Assembly (NCBI RefSeq): GCF_026626885.1
Contig: NZ_JAPNOA010000059.1
Location: forward strand, 248,327 to 312,326
DNA: 64,000 bases
Source: Parathalassolituus penaei
GTDB taxonomy: Bacteria > Pseudomonadota > Gammaproteobacteria > Pseudomonadales > Oceanobacteraceae
Direction of reading: 5' to 3'
In this document: in pieces, positions 26,492 to 39,853 of the stretch
Numbering within the stretch: the stretch's first letter is position 1
Layout: the number at the start of each line of letters is the position of its first letter
Translations under genes and position numbers: made by a program
The notes under the pieces: model-generated
Seen by the model: the letters and a program-made list of their open reading frames with translations, nothing else
Told to the model about the DNA's origin: nothing
Databases searched by the model: none

Positions 26492-29400
26492 TCAGTTCAG
26501 CTGAATGCTGGTACTGGATGAATCAAGAGTACCCGTCACAGTGACTGATACCGGAATACCATCCGGCGCATAGCTAACCCGATACAAACGGCCAAAGGTT
26601 GGCAGACCAATATCCGGACAAGCGGCATTGGAGCAGTCAGCGCGCAGACCAATGCTGTTACCGACATCGCCAGAATCACCAAAAATCTTGTAACCATCAC
26701 CAGAGGCAGAGAAGGTAGTACCGCTGGCAGGCATGTTGCCATTCAGATCCTGCAGGAACACATAGAAGGTGCCGCCATTGATAGCATCCAGAGTAATTCC
26801 GGATACTTCGGTGTAGGTCGCCCCATCGTATGTGTACAGACGCATATTCGGTGCTTCGTTATAGCTCTGCACAATACGAATACTGTCACGTACGTGCATC
26901 ATCTCGGCGCAGTGACCTGCGGCTTTGGCAGCAGTAGTACAAACAGCTCCCTGATATACCGTTGGAGCAACAGTGAACAGTCCGTCGGTATTAAAGTCAG
27001 CAAAGAACTCTACAGGCTGGCCATCGGTGTTTTCATCCGGTGCATCAACACCATTTACGTAGAAGCTCCAGTTATCATCACGAATGGCCTCGGCGTATTT
27101 CACAAAAGGTTCAGTACCGTTAAACAGACCATCACCATCGGTATCGGTAAAACCACCTTCACCCTGGGTATAAGCAGTAATAGTGGTCATGCCGCAGATT
27201 GTGGCGTTTGTATTCGCAGACTCATCACAAGCGGAATCCAGAATAAAGCTGTCGTATTTACGTGCTTGCGGATCCTTGTCGTTAACTCGCTGCAGGCCTG
27301 CGGCATGTTTACCAGGACGGGTGCCAGAGCTGGTCCAGGTTACAGAACAGCTACCACTGGAAGTGGTGCAGTAAGACTCAATCTGGCCACTTTCCGCAGT
27401 AAAGTTCACCACAGTGCCATCCGCTACCGGGTTCTGATACTGGTCAGCGGCGTACGCCGTTACCGTTACAGTTACGCCGTTTTCGTTGTAAGCAGCCGGG
27501 TTAAATGTATCCACTGCAATGTCAAAGCTGTCCTGATCCGGAATACCAGTGGTCACCGAGATTGGCTGAGAACTGGTATAGATAGTCTCACCATCATCGG
27601 TTTCCACCGCCGCACGTACAGACGTGATTGCATGACTGGTACCCGCATTCAGGATTGCGGTGACCTCACCGTTAGAGTCAGTCACATCATAAGCAGCGGC
27701 CAGGTAAATACCACCGGTGGTGTTATTCAGGGTGAAATCAACCTGCTTGCCCACCACTGGATTATTGGACTCATCCACTACCGCAAAGGTCAGGGTAGTC
27801 AGTTTTGGCAGTACGGCATCACCGATACTGGCGATGGAGATAGCCGTTGCAGAGGCACCGGAGTAGGTAATCGCACCAATCTGGATTGGGTGAATATAGA
27901 TAGTACCGGTGGCTGGGGTTGAGCTCAGAAGCGTGGTCATTGCACCATCAACCACCTTGTAGAGATTCACTTCAAAGTGATCTTCTTCACAGATATCGGA
28001 AGTATAGGTAAAGGTAATGGTGCCGGAGGTTGAGGTCTTTTCAGTCGCATCAAACGACGCCGTACCATCCTGCACACAATCAGAACTGATGGTCATACCA
28101 TAAGCAGTACCACTGATGGTTTCATAACTGTTATTGGCATCACCCACGTTGGCAACAATCAGCATGGTGCCACGAGCAGACAACTTGGCTGCATCTTTCT
28201 GGGCATCGGTCATGGTGTCGTATTCGATTTCACGAACGTTGTTCACCAGCAGCTGGCCAGTATAGAAAGTACCACCATCAACCACACCCAGGGTTGGCGC
28301 CAGCCCTTCATTAACGGTTACATCAAAGGTTTTGGTATCCAGACAGGCCGAAGTAGAAGTCGCTGAACATGGATTATTACGTTCGTAAACCACCAGAGTG
28401 ATTTCGTTATTACTGTCAGAGCCGGAGCTCACACAGGTATCCAGATCAGTAGTGTAACGGGTGGTGATTACACCAGCGGAAACCACTTGTTTCTGCACAC
28501 TGAAAGAAGAGTCACCACAGCTGGAGAACCATTCAGCAATATAGTCTTCATCCGAAACCAGTGAGTTGCTGTCCAGCGGGTTCACCAGGTTTACAGAAAA
28601 TTCGGTTTCATCTTCACCGGAAAGGGTAACAACACCACTGACACTATCGTCAATAAACGCGGACCCACTACCAACACCTAACGCCGGTTTGGCGGTATCA
28701 ATGGTTGCTGATGCTGTTGCCAATGGAGTGGCAGTGCTGGTGTCTGCGCTGGCACGGAACAGCTCAACAGTAATCGCGGCACCACCATCACAGGTCAAGT
28801 TGCGATAGGTGCTGGTTACAGAACCAGAACTGCTGACAGTGCGGGGAATAGAAAACTCACCAGAACCGTCACCAGAGCAAGACGCACTAAATATATACAA
28901 ATATGCATCGGTCAAAAGAGCGTTGCTATCCAGTTTGTTAACGGCTGAAACATCAACGGTCAGGCTTCCACCAGCCAGGATTTGGGATTCGCTCAGCCCC
29001 AGGCGGCCTTCATAAAAATCAGCACCACTGCCCGAACCCAGAGCAATCTCAACATCAGAGTTAGCCTCTTCAGATACAACAACGGTCACACTGGCTGTGT
29101 CGAGTGTTATCCCTTTATAGCTTAAGGTCAGGGTTACAGTGTTATCACCCTCACACGAGGCCAATGGCACGTCATAGCGGGTTTCAATCGATCCGGATGA
29201 TACAGACTGACTGGAAACACTAAAAGAACCACATGATGCAGCCCAGGTAGCCAGATAGTCGTCATTACCAGCAAGACTATTGCTATCCAATGGATTCACA
29301 ACCGTTGCAGATAGTACGGTTTCTTCGAGGCCAGAAAGGTCTGTTGTACCTGCAATTACACCATCACGGAAACTTGACCCACTATTGCTACCCAACACAG

Positions 29401-30649
29401 GAACAGCCAATTCAAGGCTACCAGATGCTGACGCCAGAGGCGCGTCTGTTCCCACAACCGCAGTTGCGGCATATAGGAATACACGAACAGTATCAGAACC
29501 AGTACAGGCTGGTTTGGTTGAACGATAAATGCTGGTTGCGGAACCATTGGCATTCGTGCTGGAGAGCACCGTCATCTCAGCATTACCAGCAGCAACACAA
29601 TCTGATGAAAATACATACTTGTAGGATGAGCTGAGAGACGTGTTTTCAGAATTCTTATCTACACCACTGACAGCAATGGTGACGTCATCGCCAGTCAAAG
29701 CCTTGCTCATCGAAAAGGACAAAGCACCTTCACGGAACGAAGAACCAGTGCCAGTACCAATCGATGGAACAACAAGCTCTTCACCGCTATCGCTGGTTGC
29801 AATATTCACAATGGTGGTAGTGGTATCCAGAACAACCGTAGGGGCTGCAGTGCGATACAGCTTGAGGGTAATAGTCTGGGCGCCCAGACAAGAGGTCAGA
29901 TTGCCATCATAACGTGTTTCAAATGCACCGGCAGACAAGTTCTGACTGGAAATGCTGAATGCACCATCGGCACAGGAGCTGGACCAGCTGATGCTGTATT
30001 TATTAGAGCTGACCAGACTGTTGGCATCCGCCGGATTGACTGCGTTGGCACTCAGAACAGTGGAGCTTGTGCCTACCAGAGCCAGGGTGCCACCAATAAC
30101 AGCATCCTGATAATCAACGCCGGTACCAGAACCCAATTGAGGAGCCACTGCGGATACCACAGCCGAGGCAGAGGCAACCGGGCTATCAACACCAAGGGTT
30201 GCACTTGCTTCATAAAGCTCGGCAGTAATAGTGTCAGAACCAGTACAACCTTCATTGATATAGGTCGAAGTGACCGAACCCGTAGAGTTGAAGGTAGACA
30301 CTGTAGTGAAACGCGCAGTCGGGGTAGAAGCACTTGCGCAAGTTGAACTGAAAACATACTGGTAATTATCAGTGATCAACGAGTTGCTATCGTTTTTGTC
30401 TACAGCAGAAACAGCGACAGTCAGACTATCCCCGATCAGCACATTAGTCGCAGAAAGTGTCAGGCCACCCTCGTCAAAAGCACTACCAGAACCAGCACCC
30501 AGAGCAATTTCAACGTCAGGATCAGTTCCTGTATCAGTGCCGGTATCCGTACCTGAGTCCGAACTCGACCCCGCAACCGGGCCACCGCCCCCACACGCGG
30601 TCAGTGCCAGCGTCAACAATAGGCTGGTCAGTAAACCGGATTTTGACAT
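26492..30649 (-). CDS. Large modular Ig-like surface lipoprotein
   Basis: A 1385-residue protein with a lipoprotein signal (LTLALTAC, Cys19) and a low-complexity DSGTDTGTDTGTD linker. Residues about 46-790 hold three pairs of alternating modules. Type A has LIGDSLTVAVSAVDKNDSNS; type B has ETVLSATVVNPLDSNSL and ETRYD. Each module is about 120 residues with two spaced Cys that probably form a disulfide. A diverged A-like module (about 791-910), a Big_1-like Ig region (VDESNNPVVGKQVDFTL, VTAYAADQYQNPVADGTVVNF) and a DTDGDGLFNGTE calcium-type loop follow. This suggests an outer-membrane adhesin or surface-layer component. No transporter or sortase partner is adjacent. It sits as an insertion between hemE and gltD. 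Confidence 0.85.
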   Translation of the reverse strand: MSKSGLLTSLLLTLALTACGGGGPVAGSSSDSGTDTGTDTGTDPDVEIALGAGSGSAFDEGGLTLSATNVLIGDSLTVAVSAVDKNDSNSLITDNYQYVFSSTCASASTPTARFTTVSTFNSTGSVTSTYINEGCTGSDTITAELYEASATLGVDSPVASASAVVSAVAPQLGSGTGVDYQDAVIGGTLALVGTSSTVLSANAVNPADANSLVSSNKYSISWSSSCADGAFSISSQNLSAGAFETRYDGNLTSCLGAQTITLKLYRTAAPTVVLDTTTTIVNIATSDSGEELVVPSIGTGTGSSFREGALSFSMSKALTGDDVTIAVSGVDKNSENTSLSSSYKYVFSSDCVAAGNAEMTVLSSTNANGSATSIYRSTKPACTGSDTVRVFLYAATAVVGTDAPLASASGSLELAVPVLGSNSGSSFRDGVIAGTTDLSGLEETVLSATVVNPLDSNSLAGNDDYLATWAASCGSFSVSSQSVSSGSIETRYDVPLASCEGDNTVTLTLSYKGITLDTASVTVVVSEEANSDVEIALGSGSGADFYEGRLGLSESQILAGGSLTVDVSAVNKLDSNALLTDAYLYIFSASCSGDGSGEFSIPRTVSSSGSVTSTYRNLTCDGGAAITVELFRASADTSTATPLATASATIDTAKPALGVGSGSAFIDDSVSGVVTLSGEDETEFSVNLVNPLDSNSLVSDEDYIAEWFSSCGDSSFSVQKQVVSAGVITTRYTTDLDTCVSSGSDSNNEITLVVYERNNPCSATSTSACLDTKTFDVTVNEGLAPTLGVVDGGTFYTGQLLVNNVREIEYDTMTDAQKDAAKLSARGTMLIVANVGDANNSYETISGTAYGMTISSDCVQDGTASFDATEKTSTSGTITFTYTSDICEEDHFEVNLYKVVDGAMTTLLSSTPATGTIYIHPIQIGAITYSGASATAISIASIGDAVLPKLTTLTFAVVDESNNPVVGKQVDFTLNNTTGGIYLAAAYDVTDSNGEVTAILNAGTSHAITSVRAAVETDDGETIYTSSQPISVTTGIPDQDSFDIAVDTFNPAAYNENGVTVTVTAYAADQYQNPVADGTVVNFTAESGQIESYCTTSSGSCSVTWTSSGTRPGKHAAGLQRVNDKDPQARKYDSFILDSACDESANTNATICGMTTITAYTQGEGGFTDTDGDGLFNGTEPFVKYAEAIRDDNWSFYVNGVDAPDENTDGQPVEFFADFNTDGLFTVAPTVYQGAVCTTAAKAAGHCAEMMHVRDSIRIVQSYNEAPNMRLYTYDGATYTEVSGITLDAINGGTFYVFLQDLNGNMPASGTTFSASGDGYKIFGDSGDVGNSIGLRADCSNAACPDIGLPTFGRLYRVSYAPDGIPVSVTVTGTLDSSSTSIQLN

Positions 30650-30797
30650 GAACGTACGCTCCTTCTATGGATTCCCGACACTTTAATACGCCGGGAAGCA
30701 TAGCATTTACAAAGACGTTCAAGCCACAAACAAAAAACGCGGCTTGCGCCGCGTTTTCTGTTACAGATCACAAAAAGGACGGTTCGTCCCCGATCCG

Positions 30798-32237
<1,440 letters not shown>

Positions 32238-32249
32238 TTATCGCGCTGA

Positions 32250-35200
32250 TTACTCAGGACGAGCACGGGTGTTTTTCAGCAGCTGCTGCAGATCAGCGGC
32301 TTTTGGTTTAACCAGCCAGAAACGACCGATGAAGCCATCGAAGTCTTCCAGGATTTCCTGACCCCAGGCGCTGCCAGTTTCAGCAACGAACTCACGGATC
32401 ACGCTGCGCAGGTGGTTACGGTGCGCTTCGGTTTCTTCGTTGGTGATGCGGTGGATATCCACCAGCTCGTGGTTGTAACGATCCACGAAGCCGTTATCAC
32501 GATCGAGAACGTAAGCGAAACCGCCAGTCATACCCGCGCCGAAGTTGTAACCGGTATTACCCAGTACACACACCATACCGCCAGTCATGTATTCACAGCA
32601 GTGGTCGCCAGCACCTTCAACAACGGCGTGAACGCCGGAGTTACGTACGGCGAAACGCTCACCGGCACGGCCAGCTGCCAGCAGTTTGCCGCCAGTTGCA
32701 CCGTACAGACAGGTGTTACCAATGATGGAAGTTTCATTGGACTTGAAGGCAGAGCCTTTTGGTGGGTAGATCACCAGCTTGCCGCCAGTCATACCTTTGC
32801 CCACGTAGTCGTTGGCATCACCTTCCAGAACCATTTCCAGACCACCGGCGTTCCACACACCGAAGGACTGACCAGCAACACCGGTCAGGTTCAGGCGCAC
32901 TGGCGCATCGGCCATACCCTGGTTGCCATAACGCTTGGCGATTTCACCAGACAGACGCGCACCGATAGAACGGTCACAGTTGGTGATGGTGAAGGCGAAT
33001 TCACCGCCAGTCTTGCCTTCAATAGCAGGCAGAACTTCATCAACCATACGCTCAGCCAGCAAACCTTCGTCGAACGGCTTGTTGCGCGCGCTCTGAACGG
33101 TGTGTGGTTTGTCGGCCGGAATCTGGTCGTTCACCAGCAGCGGCATCAGGTCGAGGTTACGCTGTTTGGAGGTGTCACCACCCAGCACTTCCAGCAGATC
33201 GGTACGACCGATCAGTTCTTCCATGGTGCGAACGCCCAGCTGAGCCATCCAGCCACGCACTTCTTCAGCCAGGAAGCGGAAGTAGTTCTTAACCATTTCG
33301 GCAGTACCGATGTAGTGCTTGTCACGCAGATCATCGTTCTGGGTGGCAACACCGGTCGCACAGTTGTTCAGGTGACAGATGCGCAGGTACTTACAACCGA
33401 CAGCAACCATCGGCAGAGTACCGAAGCCGAAGGACTCTGCACCCAGAATGGCCGCTTTCACCACGTCCAGACCAGTCTTCAGACCACCGTCAGTCTGCAC
33501 ACGCACCTTGCCACGCAAGTCGTTGGCACGCAGCGCCTGGTGAGCTTCAGACAGACCCAGCTCCCATGGAGAACCGGCGTACTTGATAGAAGTCAGCGGC
33601 GATGCAGCAGTACCACCGTCGTAACCGGAGATGGTGATCAGGTCGGCATAGGCCTTGGCCACACCGGCAGCGATCGTACCAACACCTGGTTCGGATACCA
33701 GTTTCACGGAAACCAGAGCTTCCGGGTTCACCTGCTTCAGGTCGAAGATCAGCTGTGCCAGGTCTTCGATGGAGTAGATGTCATGGTGTGGAGGTGGAGA
33801 AATCAGGGTTACGCCCGGTACTGAGTAACGCAGGGTCGCAATCAGATCGTTGACCTTGCCACCCGGCAGCTGACCGCCTTCACCTGGCTTGGCACCCTGG
33901 GCAACCTTGATCTGCAGTACTTCGGCACTGGCCAGGTAAGCAGGAGTTACACCAAAACGGCCAGAAGCGATCTGCTTGATCTTGGAGTTACGCACAGTGC
34001 CGTAACGAGCAGGATCTTCACCGCCTTCACCGGAGTTGGAACGGCCACCCAGTTCGTTCATTGCCATCGCCAGCGCTTCGTGAGCTTCTGGAGACAGGGC
34101 ACCCAGCGACATGGCTGCAGTGTCGAAACGTGGGAACAGTTTCTCGGCAGGCTCCACTTCGCTGATGTCGATCGGCTGAATGTCCTTGCGGATCGACAGC
34201 AGGTCACGAATGGTGGCAGCCGGACGCTGGTTCACCAGATCAGCAAACTGGTTGTAAGCAGACTGGCTGTTGTTCTGTACCGCTTCCTGGATGGATTTGA
34301 CCACATCCGGGTTGTAAGCGTGGTATTCGCCGCCGTGTACATATTTCAGCAGGCCACCCTGATCCAGCTTCTTGCGAGCAGTCCAGGCGTGTTTGTTGAT
34401 CTGACCCAGATCTTCTTCGAAGTCAGCAAAGGTGGCACCACCGATACGGGAAGTCACACCACAGAAGCACAGATCCACCACTTCACGTGCCAGACCAACC
34501 GCTTCAAACAGCTGTGAGCCACGGTAAGAGGCAATGGTGGAAATGCCCATCTTGGACATCACTTTCAGCAGGCCCTTGCGGATTGCCTTGCGATAGTTCT
34601 GCAGAGACTTCAGCGGGTCGCCCAGCAGTTCGTTGGAACGGTGCAGGTCGGTCAGAACGCTGTACGCCAGCCATGGGTAAACGGCAGTCGCACCGAAGCC
34701 CAGCAACACGGCAAAGTGGTGCGGGTCACGTGCATCACCGGTTTCAACCACGATGTTACCGTTGGTACGCAGACCTTTCTGAACCAGACGGTGGTGAACC
34801 GCACCCGTCGCCATAACCGCAGGAATCAGCCACTGGTTCTGGGCAACCTCACGGTCGCTCAGAATCAGGATGACGTTGCCTTCACGGATAGCGGCTTCGG
34901 CAGCATCAGCCAGGTTCTGGATCGCCTGCTTCAGGCCGGTAGCTGGATCAAAGGCCAGCGGCAGCACAATGTGACGGAAAGCAGAGGAAGCCTGGTTCTT
35001 CAGACCGTTGAACTTCATTGGTGACAGCACCGGAGAAGTCAGGATCACGCGGTTGGCGTGGTCAGCAGTCTGTTCGAATACGTTCTTCTCAGCACCGATA
35101 CAGGTTTCCAGAGACATTACGATCGCTTCGCGCAGCGGGTCGATCGGAGGGTTGGTTACCTGGGCGAACTGTTGACGGAAGAAGTCAGCAACGTGACGAA

Positions 35201-36698
35201 CACGACGGGACAACACGGCCATTGGGGTATCGTCACCCATAGAGCCGGTCGCTTCCTGACCTTCTTCCCCCATAGGACGCAGAACCTGGTCACGCTCTTC
35301 AAAGGTGATCAGGTGCAGCTTCTGCTGGGTGTCCAGCAGCTGGCCGGACACAGGTTCCATGTCGGCTTTCTGCAGGTACAGTTCACTTTCGATGCGGATG
35401 GCGTTTTCACGCAGCCACTTCTTGTATGGGAATTCGGACTTCAGCGCGTTGTCGATGTCGGCAGTGCGCAGCAGTTTGGCTTCCTGGGTATCGATCGCCA
35501 GAATCTCACCCGGGCCAACACGGCCTTTGGCAACCACATCTTCCGGCTTGTAATCATGCACGCCCACTTCTGACGCCACAGTGATGAAGTCGTTTTTGGT
35601 GATCACCCAACGGGATGGACGCAGACCGTTACGGTCCAGACCACACACAGCGTAACGGCCGTCGGTAATAACCAGACCAGCCGGGCCGTCCCAGGCTTCC
35701 ATGTGCATGGAGTTGTATTCGTAGAATGCACGCAGATCCGGATCCATGGTTTCAACATTCTGCCAGGCAGGCGGAATCATCATACGGATCGCACGGAACA
35801 GGTTCATACCACCAGTGGTCAGCAGTTCCAGCATGTTGTCCATGGAGGAAGAGTCAGAACCGGTAGTGTTCACCACTGGCGCCAGATCAGACAGACCTGG
35901 CAGCAGCGGGCTTTCAAACTTGCCACCACGAGCATTGGCCCAGTTACGGTTGCCCTGGATGGTGTTGATCTCACCGTTGTGAGCCAGCATGCGGAATGGC
36001 TGAGCCAGCTGCCAACGTGGCATGGTGTTGGTAGAGAAACGCTGGTGGAATACACACACCGAGGTTTCCATACGCTCATCGCCCAGATCCAGATAGAAAT
36101 TAGGCAGATCAACCGGCATGGTCAGACCTTTATAGGTCAGCACGCGGTCAGAGAAGCTGGAGAAATAGAAATCCGGATACTGAACCAGAGCTTTTTCGGC
36201 GTAACGACGGGCATAGAACAGCTTGACGCTGAACGTGGTGTCGTCCATTTCGGAAGCCGCAGCTACAAACACCTGCTCAAAGCGCGGCAGGCTTGCCAGT
36301 GCGATCGGGCCCAGACATTCATTATTGGTTGGCACTACGCGCCAGCCCAGTACAGACAGACCTTGCTGCTGAATGGCCTGCTCAACTGCAGCTTTCTGGG
36401 ACGCATATACCGCGTCATCCAGATCCATGAACAACATGCCAACTGCATACTGCTCAGGCAACTGGATACCTGCTTCAGCGCTTACCGCGCGCAGGAATGA
36501 ATCGGGCTTCTGGATCAGCAGACCACAGCCATCACCGGTCTTGCCGTCAGCCGCAATACCACCCCGGTGGGTCATGCAGGTCAGGGATCGGATCGCTGTC
36601 TTCAACAGCTCATGGCTTGGCTGACCCTTCAGATGAGCCAACAGACCAAAGCCACAGTTGTCCTTGTAGTCGCCTGGAGTATACAGACCAGTTCTCAT
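32250..36698 (-). CDS. gltB: Glutamate synthase (NADPH) large subunit GltB
   Basis: About 1482 residues from [18 protein letters not shown]. The N-terminal 14 residues are the expected propeptide, leaving Cys15 as nucleophile of the class II amidotransferase. The central domain, FMN-binding synthase barrel ([16 protein letters not shown]) and 3Fe-4S cysteines in [15 protein letters not shown] are present, followed by the C-terminal beta-helix GXGXG domain. Makes two glutamates from glutamine and 2-oxoglutarate. The frame is open further upstream but without conserved sequence. Confidence 0.97.
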   Translation of the reverse strand: MRTGLYTPGDYKDNCGFGLLAHLKGQPSHELLKTAIRSLTCMTHRGGIAADGKTGDGCGLLIQKPDSFLRAVSAEAGIQLPEQYAVGMLFMDLDDAVYASQKAAVEQAIQQQGLSVLGWRVVPTNNECLGPIALASLPRFEQVFVAAASEMDDTTFSVKLFYARRYAEKALVQYPDFYFSSFSDRVLTYKGLTMPVDLPNFYLDLGDERMETSVCVFHQRFSTNTMPRWQLAQPFRMLAHNGEINTIQGNRNWANARGGKFESPLLPGLSDLAPVVNTTGSDSSSMDNMLELLTTGGMNLFRAIRMMIPPAWQNVETMDPDLRAFYEYNSMHMEAWDGPAGLVITDGRYAVCGLDRNGLRPSRWVITKNDFITVASEVGVHDYKPEDVVAKGRVGPGEILAIDTQEAKLLRTADIDNALKSEFPYKKWLRENAIRIESELYLQKADMEPVSGQLLDTQQKLHLITFEERDQVLRPMGEEGQEATGSMGDDTPMAVLSRRVRHVADFFRQQFAQVTNPPIDPLREAIVMSLETCIGAEKNVFEQTADHANRVILTSPVLSPMKFNGLKNQASSAFRHIVLPLAFDPATGLKQAIQNLADAAEAAIREGNVILILSDREVAQNQWLIPAVMATGAVHHRLVQKGLRTNGNIVVETGDARDPHHFAVLLGFGATAVYPWLAYSVLTDLHRSNELLGDPLKSLQNYRKAIRKGLLKVMSKMGISTIASYRGSQLFEAVGLAREVVDLCFCGVTSRIGGATFADFEEDLGQINKHAWTARKKLDQGGLLKYVHGGEYHAYNPDVVKSIQEAVQNNSQSAYNQFADLVNQRPAATIRDLLSIRKDIQPIDISEVEPAEKLFPRFDTAAMSLGALSPEAHEALAMAMNELGGRSNSGEGGEDPARYGTVRNSKIKQIASGRFGVTPAYLASAEVLQIKVAQGAKPGEGGQLPGGKVNDLIATLRYSVPGVTLISPPPHHDIYSIEDLAQLIFDLKQVNPEALVSVKLVSEPGVGTIAAGVAKAYADLITISGYDGGTAASPLTSIKYAGSPWELGLSEAHQALRANDLRGKVRVQTDGGLKTGLDVVKAAILGAESFGFGTLPMVAVGCKYLRICHLNNCATGVATQNDDLRDKHYIGTAEMVKNYFRFLAEEVRGWMAQLGVRTMEELIGRTDLLEVLGGDTSKQRNLDLMPLLVNDQIPADKPHTVQSARNKPFDEGLLAERMVDEVLPAIEGKTGGEFAFTITNCDRSIGARLSGEIAKRYGNQGMADAPVRLNLTGVAGQSFGVWNAGGLEMVLEGDANDYVGKGMTGGKLVIYPPKGSAFKSNETSIIGNTCLYGATGGKLLAAGRAGERFAVRNSGVHAVVEGAGDHCCEYMTGGMVCVLGNTGYNFGAGMTGGFAYVLDRDNGFVDRYNHELVDIHRITNEETEAHRNHLRSVIREFVAETGSAWGQEILEDFDGFIGRFWLVKPKAADLQQLLKNTRARPE

Positions 36699-36735
36699 AG
36701 AACAGCTCTCACCATTAATACGAATTAATATTATC

Positions 36736-36771
36736 TGCGGCGAACGCCGCGAAGTGCTCAAAAATTGAGCA
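36736..36771. promoter_or_regulatory. Two palindromes in the gltB leader
   Basis: GCGGC-gaac-GCCGC (36738-36751) and TGCTCA-aaaat-TGAGCA (36755-36771) lie 40-75 bp upstream of the gltB ATG. They could be operators or 5' UTR hairpins controlling gltBD. Confidence 0.4.
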
Positions 36772-36863
36772 ACCTCAAGACAAAAGGACGCCCATTCTAC
36801 ACATCCGTGCACTGACTCACAAATGTGCAAGTCAGTGTTTACGGATTATGTATTGATCAGACG

Positions 36864-38738
36864 TTATTTTTTGTTGGCAGCAACCTGATTGATCTGCTGC
36901 TGGATCTGACTGACATCCCGCACCCACGGCGACGCCGTTCTGATGCCGGTTGGCAGCTGTGCTGCTGCAGCCAGGGCAGCCTTTTTGTCCGGAAGGGCAC
37001 CGGACACTACCACAAACCACGGCTTGCCATCACGTGTTGTTTCGAACCAGTAAAGGCCGGGCTTGACCTGCGAAGACCACTTGTTTACGTAATCTTCTGC
37101 TCCCTTGCGCTCACTGGAACCCAGCATCTGGATCACATGACTACCCGCACGCGCGTTGAGAATCGGCGCCAGGCGGCCGCTGTTGTTCGCAGAGGCAGCT
37201 GGTTTGGCTGCCGGAGCAGCAGGCTTCGTTACCGGCGCAGGCGCCACCGGCTTGGGGGCCTGGGCTGGTGCAGCAGCCGGTTTCGGCACTGTCGTCGCAG
37301 CCGGATTCAACACAATTTTCGGTTGTTCAATTTCCGCAGGCTTGATTGCCGCTGGCGCTGCAACGACCTTCTGGCTCTGCACCATTTCACCACCCGCAGC
37401 AGTAGCAGAACTCGCAACGTAACGGGATTGTGGCTGAGACTCAACGGTATCGGACAGCTTGTAACTGCCTGAAGGTTCCATTTGCGTCAATCCGGCAGGT
37501 TGCTGTGCACCAGCCGTGGCGAATGACGGCTTGGCACCTTCACCAACAGAAGGAGTATTTCCACCACCCAATACCACCGGGGGCAAACTGGTGGTCATGG
37601 TTACAGGAGTTTCATCACCACTGGTGTACAACATGGCGCCCAGAATAACGGCCAGAACAGCGCTGGCACCCAACATCCAGGTAACTGGCAATCCACTTCC
37701 CTTATTCGCGTTATTTCCACCGGTCTTGCCTTTACGACCAGACGATGGCTCATTGGCAACCACCTTGCGAGCATCAGGACGAACCGCTTTTTTATTACCA
37801 CGCATGGCAACACCCGATTTCACAGAATCAATCCAGCCACTCATTTTTGCCTGTATACCTGCCATATCAATCAGGGGAGGACGCACCGGCTTTTTCGGAC
37901 GTCGCTCTTGTAAACTGACAGGAGGAATATCGCCTGTTACAGGACCTTGCGGCTCGGAGAACGCATCAGACCGAACATCAGTCATAGACGTCAGCGGTTC
38001 AATATCCTGACCCAAGTCCATAGGAATTTCGCGCTCTTCAGGCTCTACAACCGGCAGGATTGGCTCCATGCGAGCGTTAACCACTGGCGGCTCTTCAAAT
38101 GAAGATACAACAGGCTCGGCCACAGGCATTACAGACACGCTCACTATTGCAGAAGCCGCTTGCTCAGGACGAACCTTGACCGGTGGCCTTGTCGGAGCCA
38201 GCTGAATTCGATAACGAGGCGCACTGGCAGGGCTGTCCTTGATCAGGATTTCAAATCCACCAGTACCGAACAGTACAAAAGCAATCTTGTGGGACGCCAT
38301 CAGCGCCAGCTGTGCAATCTCATTCAACGCGACGGGTGAGAGAATTTCACTACCTTCGATCAACACCAGTAGTGGCTCTTTACGAGTATTAAGGCGAGCT
38401 TCCGCAGTTTCCAAAATACTCTGACGAGCAGCGATTGGATCATTTGGAAGCTGCTTCAACCCCAGAGCATGCGCAATACGCACCAGCAGTAGCTGACTAC
38501 CATTGTCAGCAGCAAACAGACCCGGACCATCAAGGTGGCAAACATTGCTGGCTCCATAAGTTGCCACGACCGCAACAGCAAGCTCATGCAAGGACTCTGA
38601 ATCAGCCCCACCGACAGTTACCAGCAATGGAGAATAGGTTGCCAGATGGCATACAAGTTCAAGATAACGCGCCGGACTGGAGTATTCTTCCGGCATGGCG
38701 GGTACTTGTCCGCCAAGTTCAGGAGTGTTGTCGACCAC
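36864..38738 (-). CDS. damX: DamX-like AAA/SPOR domain cell-division protein
   Basis: A 624-residue protein: N-terminal ATPase-like domain without a canonical Walker A (PLLVTVGGADSESLHEL), a long Pro/Ala-rich linker, one TM segment (about 352-372, WMLGASAVLAVILGAMLY) and a C-terminal SPOR domain (about 540-620, SHVIQMLGSSERKGAEDYV). SPOR domains bind denuded peptidoglycan at the septum. Position directly after aroB matches damX in Pseudomonas and enterics. Confidence 0.85.
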   Translation of the reverse strand: MVDNTPELGGQVPAMPEEYSSPARYLELVCHLATYSPLLVTVGGADSESLHELAVAVVATYGASNVCHLDGPGLFAADNGSQLLLVRIAHALGLKQLPNDPIAARQSILETAEARLNTRKEPLLVLIEGSEILSPVALNEIAQLALMASHKIAFVLFGTGGFEILIKDSPASAPRYRIQLAPTRPPVKVRPEQAASAIVSVSVMPVAEPVVSSFEEPPVVNARMEPILPVVEPEEREIPMDLGQDIEPLTSMTDVRSDAFSEPQGPVTGDIPPVSLQERRPKKPVRPPLIDMAGIQAKMSGWIDSVKSGVAMRGNKKAVRPDARKVVANEPSSGRKGKTGGNNANKGSGLPVTWMLGASAVLAVILGAMLYTSGDETPVTMTTSLPPVVLGGGNTPSVGEGAKPSFATAGAQQPAGLTQMEPSGSYKLSDTVESQPQSRYVASSATAAGGEMVQSQKVVAAPAAIKPAEIEQPKIVLNPAATTVPKPAAAPAQAPKPVAPAPVTKPAAPAAKPAASANNSGRLAPILNARAGSHVIQMLGSSERKGAEDYVNKWSSQVKPGLYWFETTRDGKPWFVVVSGALPDKKAALAAAAQLPTGIRTASPWVRDVSQIQQQINQVAANKK

Positions 38739-38764
38739 GGTATATCCCTGCTATTCCCGCGTTG

Positions 38765-39853
38765 TTAGTAGCCGAGCTGGGCGCCGGCACAGAGAGTCTG
38801 GTTCAAGGCATTTGTATCAATATCCGTTGTAACAAACGCTTCACCGATTTTCTCCAGTAATACCAGACGAATCCGACCATCCATGACCTTTTTATCAATC
38901 CTCATACGTGACAGAAAATCTTCACAGCCCATGTCAGCAGGAGCCACTATCGGCAATCCAGCTTGCTCCAGCATGACACGCAGACCATTCAGTTCAGCGC
39001 GAGTTATTTTGCCAGTCCGATAACCGTAATCTGCCGCCATCAGCATTCCCGTGCCAACAGCTTCGCCATGCAACCACACACCATAGCCCTGATGCGCCTC
39101 GATGGCATGTCCAAAGGTATGGCCAAAGTTGAGAATGGCACGAATACCGGTTTCGGTTTCATCCTGACCAACCACATCAGCCTTGCAAGCACAGGAGCGC
39201 TCAATGGCAGTCGCCAGCAAATCGGCCTCACCACGCATCAAACCGCTGATATTGTCACTAACCCACTGGTAAAAACCGGCATCCGCAATCAGTCCGTACT
39301 TGATCACTTCCGCCATACCGGCAGACAGTTCACGATCCGGCAAGGTTTGCAGTGTATCCGTGTCAATCAGTACCACGTTGGGCTGATAAAACGCACCAAT
39401 CATGTTTTTGCCCAAGGCATGGTTGACACCAGTCTTGCCACCAACGGAGGAGTCAACCTGTGACAGTAACGTCGTTGGCACCTGAATAAAATCAACGCCA
39501 CGCTGATAACAGGCGGCAGCAAAACCACACATATCTCCGACCACACCACCGCCGAGAGCCACCAGCGTAGTGGTACGATTGTGAGTACGTGACAGCAGCG
39601 CGTCAAAAATCAGATTCAGGGTATCCAGATTCTTATACTGTTCACCATCAGGAAGGATAACCTCATCAACCTGATAAGCTGTCAGAGCTTCACGCACTTT
39701 GGCCAGATAAAGAGGTGCAACGGTTTCATTGGTCACAATCATGACCTGACGTCCACGGATATGCGGAGTCCACAGAGCAGACTGCCCCAGCAATCCACTG
39801 CCGATATGAATTGGGTAACTGCGATCACCGAGATCGACGGTTAGGGTTTTCAT
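38765..39853 (-). CDS. aroB: 3-dehydroquinate synthase AroB
   Basis: A 362-residue NAD- and zinc-dependent enzyme converting DAHP to 3-dehydroquinate, step 2 of the shikimate pathway. Motifs [45 protein letters not shown] and the metal ligand segment [12 protein letters not shown] are present. Its start overlaps the aroK stop (ATGA). Confidence 0.97.
   Translation of the reverse strand: MKTLTVDLGDRSYPIHIGSGLLGQSALWTPHIRGRQVMIVTNETVAPLYLAKVREALTAYQVDEVILPDGEQYKNLDTLNLIFDALLSRTHNRTTTLVALGGGVVGDMCGFAAACYQRGVDFIQVPTTLLSQVDSSVGGKTGVNHALGKNMIGAFYQPNVVLIDTDTLQTLPDRELSAGMAEVIKYGLIADAGFYQWVSDNISGLMRGEADLLATAIERSCACKADVVGQDETETGIRAILNFGHTFGHAIEAHQGYGVWLHGEAVGTGMLMAADYGYRTGKITRAELNGLRVMLEQAGLPIVAPADMGCEDFLSRMRIDKKVMDGRIRLVLLEKIGEAFVTTDIDTNALNQTLCAGAQLGY

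Noticed and set aside
32412-33824. Long antisense frame within gltB (and similar ones within pilQ, argS, ilvD and pobA)
   Set aside because: Each lies opposite a clearly conserved gene with strong codon bias, lacks a ribosome site, and its translation resembles no protein.
36826-36843. Inverted repeat CACTGACT..AGTCAGTG after damX as a terminator
   Set aside because: No T-run follows the stem on the minus strand and the loop is long; possibly chance.
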